A stretch of 64,000 nt of DNA, from contig NZ_DF967972.1 in assembly GCF_001050235.1 (NCBI RefSeq), forward strand, positions 395,357-459,356, in the 5' to 3' direction. Made by a program: the position numbers and the translations under genes. The first letter of the stretch is position 1. Each line of letters begins with the position of its first letter. The stretch comes from Longilinea arvoryzae (GTDB taxonomy: Bacteria > Chloroflexota > Anaerolineae > Anaerolineales > Anaerolineaceae). Below, piece after piece: positions 11,346 through 19,887 of the stretch. Below the pieces are notes generated by a model. That model did no database searches and had not been told where the DNA came from. It was given only the letters and a program-made list of their open reading frames with translations.

Positions 11346-12389
11346 ATGAGAAGAACATCCGGCTTCAAGACCTGTCTCAGCCTGGCCAGCGGGATGCTGG
11401 CGGTCACCCTGCTGCTGGCGTCGATCGCCGGTTGCGGTGGGACGAACTCCGCCCGGCCCGACGGCACCCTGAGCGCGTTGAGCACGTCGGTGGCCGGCAC
11501 GGCCACCGCGGCCAAACTGAAGGAATCCTCGGGAAATGAGCTGGCCACAGCCCAGGCCGAGGCCACCGCCAAGGCAGCCTCCATTCAGGCCACCGGCACC
11601 GCCGGAAGCACCGGCCGCAGCCAGGAACAAAACGCCGAGGCGACCCGGGCGGCGCCCATCGTGGCCGAACTGCCGCAATACGGCCTGGACGCCGGCAGCG
11701 GGCACGTGGGCTGGGTGCACGAACCGCTCACGCTGGATATTTCCGACTACATGTCTTTCACCTACGGCAACGATCACATGGAAGTGACCGCGGCCGATTT
11801 CGTCCTGGCGGCGGATATTACCTGGGATACGCGCGGCGGTTCCGGCTGCGGCTTCATGTTCCGTTCGAACGGCGACAAGAACAAACCCGACCAGTACATG
11901 GTGCTGATGTCGCGTTTCGCCACCGGGCATGTGATTTTCACGGCGCTCTCGCAGGGTGAAATCGCCAACGTGCACGATTTTTATCCCAAGTCGGAAGATT
12001 CGACCTTCAACTGGCAGAACAACGCCACCAACCGGCTGGCCATCGTCGCGCGCGGTAATTTGATCGAAATCTACACCAACGGCACGAAGATCGGCGAGGT
12101 GGACACCACCAAGCCGCCCAGCCGACTGCCTTCGCCATCCAAACCACTGCCGCCGTTGAATCAATCCGACACGGCGGCCATGAACGCCTACCAGGCCCAG
12201 ATGAAAGAGTACGACGACATCATCGCGGAGAACGAGAAGACCTATCAAAGCGCTCTGAAGAATTACATGCAGCGCGAGGCCGTGTTCACGGACGGTTTTC
12301 TGGCCATGGTGGCAGCCTCCGAATCCGGACGGACGGTATGCACCTTCAGCGACGCCTGGTTGTGGCTGCTGAACCCATCCGGAAAATGA
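11346..12389 (+). CDS. Lipoprotein with ConA/LamG-like domain and C-terminal coiled segment
   Basis: 347 residues. A signal with lipobox SIAGC (Cys about 30) is followed by an Ala/Thr-rich linker with many charged residues (30-105). Residues 115-245 look like a beta-rich concanavalin-type domain (DFVLAADITWD, GCGFMFRSNGDKN, LIEIYTNGTKIGEVD). Residues 255-325 form a Tyr/Gln-rich helical segment (NAYQAQMKEYDD, TYQSALKNYMQ) much like the extracytoplasmic insert of the preceding exporter. CGGAGGAG precedes the ATG; the gene starts 24 bases after the exporter and is probably co-transcribed. A role as the exporter's outer-face partner or substrate is inferred. No catalytic residues are recognised. 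Confidence 0.7.
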   Translation: MRRTSGFKTCLSLASGMLAVTLLLASIAGCGGTNSARPDGTLSALSTSVAGTATAAKLKESSGNELATAQAEATAKAASIQATGTAGSTGRSQEQNAEATRAAPIVAELPQYGLDAGSGHVGWVHEPLTLDISDYMSFTYGNDHMEVTAADFVLAADITWDTRGGSGCGFMFRSNGDKNKPDQYMVLMSRFATGHVIFTALSQGEIANVHDFYPKSEDSTFNWQNNATNRLAIVARGNLIEIYTNGTKIGEVDTTKPPSRLPSPSKPLPPLNQSDTAAMNAYQAQMKEYDDIIAENEKTYQSALKNYMQREAVFTDGFLAMVAASESGRTVCTFSDAWLWLLNPSGK

Positions 12390-12410
12390 ACGAATCGATG
12401 GAGGCGAGGC

Positions 12411-14810
12411 GTGCCGGTTGACCGCTGGGTGGGACAAATTCTAGGCGGACGCTACCAGATCGAGGATCTGATCGGGCAGGGCGGCATGTCTTCCGTTTAC
12501 AGGGCGCGCGACCTGAACCTGCGCCGCACAGTCGCCATCAAATTGATCCACCCGCACCTCTCCGACAACGAGGAGTTCGTGCGGCGTTTCAAATCGGAAG
12601 CCACATCCATTGCCCGTCTGCACCACTCCAACATCGTCGAAGTGTACGACCTCAGCCACGAAGGCGACCAGTATTATATGGTGCTGCAATACGTGGAGGG
12701 AGAAACCCTGCAGAGCCGTATCAAACGCGCGAATTCAGCCGGACGCCGCCTGTCCATTCGCGAGTGCCTGCGTTGCCTCCGCGATGTTTGTAAAGCCGCC
12801 GATTACGCTCACCGAAACGGCATGATCCACCGGGATATCAAGCCCGCCAACATCATGCTGGATGCCCACGGCAGCGCCATCCTGATGGACTTCGGAATTG
12901 CCCGCATCCTGGGCGAGCAGCAGCACCATACGGCCACCGGTGTGGTGCTGGGCACGGCGCTGTACATGTCGCCCGAGCAGATCCAGGGACTGCACCCGGA
13001 TGCGCGTTCGGATATCTATTCCATCGGCGTCACCCTCTTCGAAGCGCTGGGGGGGCAGCCGCCCTTCGAAGCTGATTCGGCCATGACGCTGATGCACAAG
13101 CACCTTTACGATCCGGTTCCCGACCTCGGCCAACTGCACCCCGGCATTCCCGAAAAAGTACGCGCCATCGTCAACCGCGCGTTGGAAAAAGATCCGACCA
13201 GACGCTTCCAGACCTGTGCCGAAATGGCCGCGGCGTTGGGCGACGCCCTGAAGTACCTCCCACCTGAAGAAAGCATGCCAACCTCAGCAACGCCGCCGGC
13301 CCCGCAAGCGGTCCAGCCCACCCCGCCAGCCGAGACACGCATCGAAACGCCTCCGGTGAAAGCAACCGACACCATCATCGAAACGCCCCCGATCGAGAAA
13401 GCCACACCGCCCGCACCCGCGGAGCCTGCCCCTGTGGTGCCTGCGCCTTTGGTGCCAGCCGTGGAACCGTCGCCGGCAACCCAGGAGCCCATCCCGACCG
13501 TTGTCAGTGAGTCCGTCCCGACCCACGCGCGCAGGCGTTGGCTGCCATGGGTCATGGGGGGCGTGGTGCTGGTTGCGTTTGCGGTCGGGGCTTACTTTTT
13601 CTTCCAATTGGGTAGACTGGTATCCGCCCCGCCCACACCCACTCCGACCCAAACGCCGACTGCAACGGCCACGCTCCAGACCGCCGTTCAACCAACGGCT
13701 ACGGTCAGGGTGGTGGTTCCGCCCGTCACCGCCGTGCCCCGGGATGTGTTGAAAATCGCTGTTCTGGCGCCGCTTTCGCAGCCGGCAGGCGTCATGACCC
13801 GCGACGGCGTGCAAATGGCGATCGATGAATGGAACGCCAGGGGCGGCGTTTTGAACATGAACATCGTCCCCATCCTGTTGGATTCGCAGTGCGAGCCCGG
13901 ACCGGCTGCCGAGGTTGCCACGCAGGCCATCGACCAGGAAGAAGTCCATTACATCATTGGCGAGGTCTGTTCCACGGCCTCCGTCGCCGTATCCGGAATT
14001 GCCAATGACCGCGGCGTAATCATGATCACGCCGTCCTCCACCAATTCCTTCGTGACCGTGACGGAGAACGGCAAGGTGAAGCCCTACATCTTCCGCGCCT
14101 GTTTCAGCGATCCATTCCAGGGACGGGTGGCCGCCAAATTCGCCATCGAGAATCTCAAGCTCAAATCCGCCTTCATCATCATGGATGAAAACAAGTCCTA
14201 CGGCATCAGCCTGGCCGAGGTCTTCGAGCAATCCTTCACGCTCATGAGCGGCCAGATCGCCGGCAAGGCCACCTACCCGACCGGTGAAACCGATTTCTCG
14301 GCGGCCCTGGCCAAACTGGTCAAGGTCAAACCCGACCTGGTCTACCTGCCCGATGATGCCCAGGTGGCCAATCTGGTGATCCAGCAGGCTAGGGAAAAGG
14401 GCATCACCCTGCCGTTTTTAGGCAGCAATACCTGGAATTCTCCCGATTTGGATAAGAATGTGGCCAACGGCAGCTTCTTCACCGGCGATTTTTCGGCGGC
14501 TGATCCGCGCCCCGAGGTGCAGGGTTTCGTGGAAGCCTTTGGCGCACGTTATAAGGATGAAAATGGCAAAGCCGTGGTTCCGGACCAGATGGCCGCCCTG
14601 GGGTACGATGCTGCCAACCTGCTGCTGCAGAGCATCTCCGAAACGGGCGTCGATGCCGCCGTCCGGGTGAAGGATACGCTGGCCCACATCCAGTTCCAGG
14701 GCGTCACAGGCCAGCTCACCTTCGACCTGGAGCATAACCCCATCAAATCCGCTGTGATTATGACCATTCGGGATGGACAGATCGTCTTCGAGACCCTGGT
14801 TAATCCCTGA
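12411..14810 (+). CDS. Transmembrane Ser/Thr protein kinase with extracytoplasmic type-1 periplasmic-binding (Leu/Ile/Val-type) domain
   Basis: 799 residues from a GTG start; GGAGG lies 7 bases upstream. Hanks kinase domain about 14-280: glycine loop IGQGGMSSVY, Lys44 in VAIK, HRD 140-142 with KPAN, DFG 160-162, activation segment with GTALYMSPEQIQG. A Pro/Thr-rich linker follows, then one membrane helix (about 378-400), a second TPTP-type linker, and a Peripla_BP_6 domain about 440-799 (LKIAVLAPLSQPAG, YIIGEVCSTASVAVSG, ITPSSTNS). The kinase would face the cytoplasm and the ligand-binding fold the outside, making a one-component receptor kinase. All catalytic residues are present. Its kinase half is closely similar to that of the next gene, pointing to duplication with ectodomain swapping. 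The ligand, perhaps an amino acid or amide by fold, is unknown. Confidence 0.9.
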   Translation: MPVDRWVGQILGGRYQIEDLIGQGGMSSVYRARDLNLRRTVAIKLIHPHLSDNEEFVRRFKSEATSIARLHHSNIVEVYDLSHEGDQYYMVLQYVEGETLQSRIKRANSAGRRLSIRECLRCLRDVCKAADYAHRNGMIHRDIKPANIMLDAHGSAILMDFGIARILGEQQHHTATGVVLGTALYMSPEQIQGLHPDARSDIYSIGVTLFEALGGQPPFEADSAMTLMHKHLYDPVPDLGQLHPGIPEKVRAIVNRALEKDPTRRFQTCAEMAAALGDALKYLPPEESMPTSATPPAPQAVQPTPPAETRIETPPVKATDTIIETPPIEKATPPAPAEPAPVVPAPLVPAVEPSPATQEPIPTVVSESVPTHARRRWLPWVMGGVVLVAFAVGAYFFFQLGRLVSAPPTPTPTQTPTATATLQTAVQPTATVRVVVPPVTAVPRDVLKIAVLAPLSQPAGVMTRDGVQMAIDEWNARGGVLNMNIVPILLDSQCEPGPAAEVATQAIDQEEVHYIIGEVCSTASVAVSGIANDRGVIMITPSSTNSFVTVTENGKVKPYIFRACFSDPFQGRVAAKFAIENLKLKSAFIIMDENKSYGISLAEVFEQSFTLMSGQIAGKATYPTGETDFSAALAKLVKVKPDLVYLPDDAQVANLVIQQAREKGITLPFLGSNTWNSPDLDKNVANGSFFTGDFSAADPRPEVQGFVEAFGARYKDENGKAVVPDQMAALGYDAANLLLQSISETGVDAAVRVKDTLAHIQFQGVTGQLTFDLEHNPIKSAVIMTIRDGQIVFETLVNP

Positions 14811-14895
14811 TTCCGGCGAAGTTGTGAGGCAATTCAAGCGCAGGACTGTAACAGCATGAGCATCAACAATCCATCAAGTTTCACGGAGGAGCAAC

Positions 14896-17442
14896 ATGGG
14901 AGCTGATCGCTGGGTGGGCCAGGTTATCGGTGGACGCTACCAGATCGAAGAACTGGTCGGGCAGGGCGGCATGTCGGCCGTCTACAAGGCGCGCGATCCC
15001 AACCTGCAGCGCACGGTGGCCATCAAATTGATCCACTCGCACCTCTCTGATAACGAAGAGTTTGTGCGGCGCTTCGAATCGGAAGCCACCGCCATCGCCC
15101 GCCTGCGCCATCCCAATATCGTCCAGGTTTACGACTTCAATCACGACGGCGACACCTATTTCATGGTGCTCGAATTCGTGGCCGGCGAAACGCTGCAGGC
15201 GCGCATCAAACGCCTGAACGCGGCCGGCCGGTTCGTGCCCATCCGCGAGGCCATGCGCGCCATCCTGGATATCTGCAAGGCCGCCGATTACGCCCACCAG
15301 CGCGGCATGATCCACCGGGATATCAAGCCCGCCAACATCATGCTGGACGTCAGCGGCGACGCCATCCTGATGGACTTCGGCATCGCCCGCATCCTGGGCG
15401 GCCAGGCTCACACCGCCACCGGCGCGGTCCTGGGCACGGCCCTGTACATGTCGCCCGAGCAAATTCAGGGCCTGCACCCGGACGCGCGTTCGGATATCTA
15501 TTCCATCGGCGTCACCCTGTTCGAAACGCTCGGCCGGCGCCCGCCCTTCGAGGCCGATTCGGCCATGACGCTGATGATGATGCACCTGCACGATCCTGTG
15601 CCCGATCTCAGCCAGCTCCATCCCGGCATCCCCGAGGATGTGCGCGCCATCGTCAACCGCGCGCTGGAGAAAGACCGCAACGACCGCTACCAGTCCTGCG
15701 CCGAGATGGCCGCGGCCATCGAGGAAGCCCTCAAAGCGCTGCCGGACGATAAAGCCGCGCGCGTTCCCGCGCCGGTTTCAGCGCCGGTCGAAAAACCCAC
15801 TCCGCCGCCTGTAAGTGCGCCGGCTTCCGCCGAGGGGTTCGAGACCCAGGTCGAGCCCGCGCCGCCTGCCCCCAAAGTCAGACCGGAAAAACCCGCCAGG
15901 AAACCAAAAAAGGCGCCCGAACCCATTCCGGAGCCCGCCCCCGTTCGGGAACCAGCTTCCGTCCAGGAACAGGTCGTCGAAAAGGAACCCGTCCTGAATA
16001 AAGGACTCGAAACCATTGTCGAAACCCCGCCGGCGGGTTTTACACCCCCCAAGAGTGTTACACCCCCCAAGGGTGTTACACCCCTTAAGGGTGTTACACC
16101 CTCAAGCGGTTTGCCACCTCCTGGGATGATGGCTCCCGTCGGGAGCACCGCGGCTGCCGAGACCTTCGCCCAGGCCGGTCCGGTTGCACAGGCGCAGGCC
16201 GCGCCGGCAGCAGCGCCCCCCTTAACACGCGCCCGGCGCAAACTCCCGCTGGCGGCCATCCTCGCCGCGGCCGTGGTCGTGTTGGGCGGCGGCGGCTTCC
16301 TGCTCTTTCAGCAGTTCGCCCCGGCCGGCGGCAGGCCGACCCAGGTCCCGTTGGTCTCCCCGCCCACCGTCACCGTTGAGGCAGTCTTCCCAACCCAGGC
16401 GCCCGCTCCAACCGCCACACTCGAGCCATCGCCCGAACCCACCTTAACGCCTGCCCCCAGTGAAGCCCCGCTGCCCACGGCGACCGCTGCCGCCGCGATT
16501 CTTCCTCCGACGACCGGCGGCGCCGACCTGATCGCCTACCTGCAGAACAGTGAAATCTGGACCGCCCATACGGACGGCTCGAATGTGAAGCAACTCACCA
16601 GCGACGGGACCCTGAAGAAATATCTGCGCTGGCTGCCGGGCGGTCAGGCGCTTTCATACATCAGCGGCAAGTGCCTGGAGACCGTCAACCTCACCGGCGG
16701 GGTCACCCCCATCACCTGCTTCAACAACGCCGTCTACTTCGATTCGTTCGAACCCTCGCCGGACGGCAAGCACGTCGCGCTCAGCCTGGACCGCCAGCTC
16801 TATCTGCTGCCCTTCGACCTCGAGCGCCTGTCCAAGGCCGATTCGCACCCCGACCTGGTGGCCATTGCGGACTGCGCCGATCTGGCCCCCTATCAGCGCA
16901 GCGCGGTGCTTTCCAGCCGCTGGTCGAAGGACGGCACGCTGCTGGCGGCGCTCGCCATCGGCGTGCTGGCCGACGGCACCCGCGGCGACCTGGTTCAGCT
17001 CTTTGCCGTCGACCGCTGCATCCCCAACCCCAAGGTGCAGTTGCAGTTCCCCGAACCCCATTTCGCGCTCAGCGAATACACCCACAAGCACACCCTGCCC
17101 GGGCTGACCTGGGACGGCGAAGCGTTGTTCGTGCTTAACGGGTTGACGCGCAATGACGTTTTTGGCGACCTGCACATCTTCAATCGCGAGAGCTTCAGCA
17201 TCACCACCAACGCCAACCCGGTCAACGGCGTGTGCTGCTACGCCAATCCGACCTTCAGCCCGGACGGCAAATACCTGTTGTTCGCTTTTCAGGATATCAC
17301 CCTGGGTGCCAACAGCCAGACCCGGCTCTATTACATTCCCTTCGGCAACATCGGCACCGGCGCCAAATTCGAGCCGCTGCCCCTGCCCGAATTCAGTGAC
17401 CCGAAGGAGGCGCCTCAGGCGGTGTTGAGGCCGGCGGAATAG
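14896..17442 (+). CDS. Transmembrane Ser/Thr protein kinase with extracytoplasmic beta-propeller (PD40/TolB-like) domain
   Basis: 848 residues; GGAGGA lies 6 bases before the ATG. Kinase domain about 14-280 with Lys44, HRD 140-142, DFG 160-162 and GTALYMSPEQIQGLHPD, nearly superimposable on the preceding kinase. A long Pro-rich region (280-445) contains a short tandem repeat of V-T-P-P-K-G. One membrane helix (about 449-472) and a TP-rich linker precede a C-terminal domain of about 300 residues with PD40/WD-like blades (SPDGKHVALSL, SPDGKYLLFAF, IWTAHTDGSNVKQLTSDG). The propeller probably binds a ligand or partner outside the cell. The domain arrangement resembles bacterial kinases such as PknD, which also carry external propellers. 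Last gene of the signalling block. Confidence 0.9.
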   Translation: MGADRWVGQVIGGRYQIEELVGQGGMSAVYKARDPNLQRTVAIKLIHSHLSDNEEFVRRFESEATAIARLRHPNIVQVYDFNHDGDTYFMVLEFVAGETLQARIKRLNAAGRFVPIREAMRAILDICKAADYAHQRGMIHRDIKPANIMLDVSGDAILMDFGIARILGGQAHTATGAVLGTALYMSPEQIQGLHPDARSDIYSIGVTLFETLGRRPPFEADSAMTLMMMHLHDPVPDLSQLHPGIPEDVRAIVNRALEKDRNDRYQSCAEMAAAIEEALKALPDDKAARVPAPVSAPVEKPTPPPVSAPASAEGFETQVEPAPPAPKVRPEKPARKPKKAPEPIPEPAPVREPASVQEQVVEKEPVLNKGLETIVETPPAGFTPPKSVTPPKGVTPLKGVTPSSGLPPPGMMAPVGSTAAAETFAQAGPVAQAQAAPAAAPPLTRARRKLPLAAILAAAVVVLGGGGFLLFQQFAPAGGRPTQVPLVSPPTVTVEAVFPTQAPAPTATLEPSPEPTLTPAPSEAPLPTATAAAAILPPTTGGADLIAYLQNSEIWTAHTDGSNVKQLTSDGTLKKYLRWLPGGQALSYISGKCLETVNLTGGVTPITCFNNAVYFDSFEPSPDGKHVALSLDRQLYLLPFDLERLSKADSHPDLVAIADCADLAPYQRSAVLSSRWSKDGTLLAALAIGVLADGTRGDLVQLFAVDRCIPNPKVQLQFPEPHFALSEYTHKHTLPGLTWDGEALFVLNGLTRNDVFGDLHIFNRESFSITTNANPVNGVCCYANPTFSPDGKYLLFAFQDITLGANSQTRLYYIPFGNIGTGAKFEPLPLPEFSDPKEAPQAVLRPAE
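16040..16111 (+). repeat. 18-bp in-frame tandem repeat, four units
   Basis: TTACACCCC(C/T)(C/T)AAG(G/A)GTG-type units begin at 16040, 16058, 16076 and 16094. They encode a V-T-P-P-K-G hexapeptide repeat in the linker of the propeller kinase. Linker length is probably free to vary. Confidence 0.8.
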
Positions 17443-17691
17443 ATTTTATTACGGGAATATCTGCCTGCATTCCACGCTACGGGTCGCGGCTGATTTCTCC
17501 AGGGTTTATGACCAGGCGGCTTTTCGAAGTGCTGCCCGGGTGAAATGTCCCGCCGGTATTTTTCCGGTCCGGCTATTTTCGCGACCTTCCTCTACAAATT
17601 TGCAATTTCCGCCGCCATCCCGGGGTGAGCGTTCTATTCCGCTGGTAAAATCGCCATTGTGAGAATCCGTTCCATTTGAGAGAATACATCC

Positions 17692-18783
17692 ATGCAAACA
17701 ACGAAGACAGCCAAGATTGATCTGCCCAGAATCGGCACGACCGGCCTGGGAGCATTGCTGGTGGCCGGACTGACCATCCTGGCGTGGTGGCTCACCCAAC
17801 GAGTCTACGGCCTTAGCCTGCCCGGGGGCATCCCCGGCAAGGCGCTCGAATATCCCATCTGGGCGGTGCTGGTGGGTCTGCTGGGCAACCTGGCGCTCAA
17901 GCTTACCCAAACGCACGAGAAAATCAAAGCCGGTATTCAGACCGAATTGTTCTTGAAAACTGGGCTGGTGCTGATGGGTGCCGGCATCAACCTGGCGTTG
18001 ATGGCGTCCACCGCCGTCGGTGCGACTGTCCAGGCATTGATCATGATCCCGTCGGTATTCTTCTTCACCTACTGGCTGGCCGGAAAATTCGGCCTGGAGG
18101 ATCGCCTGCGCGCCGTCATGGGCACCGCCCTCTCGGTATGCGGCGTTTCGGCGGCCATCGCCGCAGCCGGATCGGTCTCGGCCCGCAAGGAACAGGTCGC
18201 CTATGTGATCGGGCTGGTCATTCTGGTGGCCCTGCCGCTCATGCTGATCCTCCCGCTGCTGGCCGGCGCGCTGGGGCTCTCGCAGGTGGTGGCCGGCGCC
18301 TGGTTTGGCGGCAACATCGACACCACCGCCGCCGTGGTTGGCGCGGGCACCCTCTTCGGCGAGCAGGCCCAGAAGATCGCGACCATCGTCAAATCGGCGC
18401 AGAACGCCCTGATCGGCGTGGTGGCCTTTCTGCTGGCGGTATACGCCGCGACTCACGGCGAAGATGGCAAGCCGGGCGCCCGTCCCAGCCCGCGCATGAT
18501 CTGGGACCGCTTTCCCAAGTTCGTGCTGGGGTTCGTCGCCGCCTCCATCCTCTACACGTTGGGCGTGATCGACGGCGGCAAGGGCACGTTGATCGAAACC
18601 ATCAAGAACTGGGCCTTCATGGCCGCTTTCGTGTGCATGGGCCTGGAATTCTCGGTCATCGAGTTCAAAAAGATGGGCTGGAAGCCCGTGGCTGTGTTCC
18701 TGCTGGCCACGCTGTTCAACACGCTGCTGGCGTTGGGCGTGGCGTACGTCATTTTTACGTTTTTGCTGCCGGTGGCGGCGTAA
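17692..18783 (+). CDS. YeiH/UPF0324-family putative sulfate exporter
   Basis: 363 residues, about ten hydrophobic helices. The sequence matches the Cons_hypoth698 (PF03601) family: K-T-G-L-V-L-M-G-A-G-I-N-L, then MGTALSVCGVSAAIAA, the GAWFGGNIDTTAAVVGAG stretch and KSAQNALIGV near the middle. Members such as YeiH are annotated as putative anion (sulfate) exporters, but the substrate has rarely been tested. A TAAAAT box at 17646-17651 is the only promoter-like sequence in the 249-base gap that precedes it. The gene stands alone between the kinase block and the UbiA gene. Confidence 0.85.
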   Translation: MQTTKTAKIDLPRIGTTGLGALLVAGLTILAWWLTQRVYGLSLPGGIPGKALEYPIWAVLVGLLGNLALKLTQTHEKIKAGIQTELFLKTGLVLMGAGINLALMASTAVGATVQALIMIPSVFFFTYWLAGKFGLEDRLRAVMGTALSVCGVSAAIAAAGSVSARKEQVAYVIGLVILVALPLMLILPLLAGALGLSQVVAGAWFGGNIDTTAAVVGAGTLFGEQAQKIATIVKSAQNALIGVVAFLLAVYAATHGEDGKPGARPSPRMIWDRFPKFVLGFVAASILYTLGVIDGGKGTLIETIKNWAFMAAFVCMGLEFSVIEFKKMGWKPVAVFLLATLFNTLLALGVAYVIFTFLLPVAA

Positions 18784-18849
18784 GCCGGATGGATGGGTTC
18801 CGGGGTGGGGCCGGTTGGCGCCGGCATGGTAATTGGACGAATAAAGTCC

Positions 18850-18855
18850 TATAAT
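18850..18855 (+). promoter_or_regulatory. -10 TATAAT just upstream of the UbiA gene
   Basis: Perfect TATAAT ends 14 bases before the UbiA ATG at 18870, with another out-of-frame ATG between. Transcription would start within about 8 bases of the start codon, giving a nearly leaderless mRNA. No good -35 is seen. Confidence 0.4.
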
Positions 18856-18869
18856 TCCAATGAAAGCAG

Positions 18870-19799
18870 ATGCAAGCATCTACCTTTCGCAGCCGGATCT
18901 GGGATTTCATCAGGCTCACGCGCGTTGTGTTCCTGTTTGGCGGATTTTTGTTGTACGCGCTGGGCGCGGCCACGGCGGCTCGCGCCGGATTGGCCATCCT
19001 TTGGCCGGCCTACCTGCTCGGGCAGATCGTGGTCACTTCCATCCAGCTCAGCGCGCATTACGGCAACGAATACTACGATCGCGAGGTCGACCGGCTGGCG
19101 GCGCAGAACCGCACCTGGTTCTCTGGCGGCTCCGGTATGCTCGCCACGGGTAGCCTTTCTCCTTCGACGGTGCGGGTTGCTGCCTACGCTTGCGTCGCCG
19201 TAGCCTTGGCGACCGGCATCCTGGCTGGCATTCGTTCGCCCTGGATGTTCGCCATCGTCGCGCTCAGCCTGGCGGGCTCCTGGTTCTATTCCGCCCCTCC
19301 ATTGACCCTGATGTCGTCGGGCTGGGGCGAACTCACCACCTCTCTGATCGTTGCCGTGGGCGTGCCGCTGGCGGGTTACCTCATGCAGGCGGGACTGCTA
19401 CCCGCGCAATTCTGGCCGGTGTACCTGCCCCTGCTGTTGCTGCACGGCGCCATGCTGATTGCCTTCGAAATTCCCGACTTCAGCGTGGATCGTTCGCTTG
19501 GCAAAAAAACCCTCACCGTTCGCCTGGGACCGCCCCGCGCCGCCGGCCTGGCCGGCGGCCTGATCGTGTGCGCATACCTGCTGCTGGCCATCCTGGCGCT
19601 GTCCCCCGCCAATCCCGGCCGCTGGATGGTCTGGACGCTGCCGCTGGCAATCATCCAAATGCTCCTGCTGCGGCGCGCCGCCCGTGCGCCGACGCGGATC
19701 GACCATTTCCTGCTGACGGCGGGCGGCGCGTGCCTGTTCACACTCACCGCGCTGCTGGCGTTGCTGGGGATGCTCTTCGCCGGGTTAGGGTTGGGTTGA
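18870..19799 (+). CDS. UbiA-family prenyltransferase (MenA-like)
   Basis: 309 residues with eight to nine membrane helices. The first Asp-rich motif is N-E-Y-Y-D-R-E-V-D (about 66-74) and the second EIPDFSVDRSLGKKTL (about 200-215); both bind the Mg-diphosphate of the prenyl donor in this superfamily. MenA-type enzymes prenylate 1,4-dihydroxy-2-naphthoate for menaquinone; other members act on homogentisate, 4-hydroxybenzoate or heme. The acceptor cannot be told from sequence alone. No Shine-Dalgarno is obvious, and a TATAAT sits 14 bases upstream, so leaderless initiation is plausible. Confidence 0.85.
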   Translation: MQASTFRSRIWDFIRLTRVVFLFGGFLLYALGAATAARAGLAILWPAYLLGQIVVTSIQLSAHYGNEYYDREVDRLAAQNRTWFSGGSGMLATGSLSPSTVRVAAYACVAVALATGILAGIRSPWMFAIVALSLAGSWFYSAPPLTLMSSGWGELTTSLIVAVGVPLAGYLMQAGLLPAQFWPVYLPLLLLHGAMLIAFEIPDFSVDRSLGKKTLTVRLGPPRAAGLAGGLIVCAYLLLAILALSPANPGRWMVWTLPLAIIQMLLLRRAARAPTRIDHFLLTAGGACLFTLTALLALLGMLFAGLGLG

Positions 19800-19887
19800 G
19801 CCTCATCCGCGCATCACTGCCACACAACTCAACACAACCGCCATATGCCTGACGAAACCCAACATCCTCAAACGTTGGTTTTCGGGA

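Noticed and set aside
10533..12437. Long minus-strand frame opposite exporter and lipoprotein genes
   Set aside because: Low-complexity Gly/Arg/His composition and no start signal; shadow of the plus-strand genes.
17506..18879. Long minus-strand frame over the YeiH-type gene
   Set aside because: The plus strand encodes a conserved ten-helix protein; the antisense product is His/Gln-rich without motifs.
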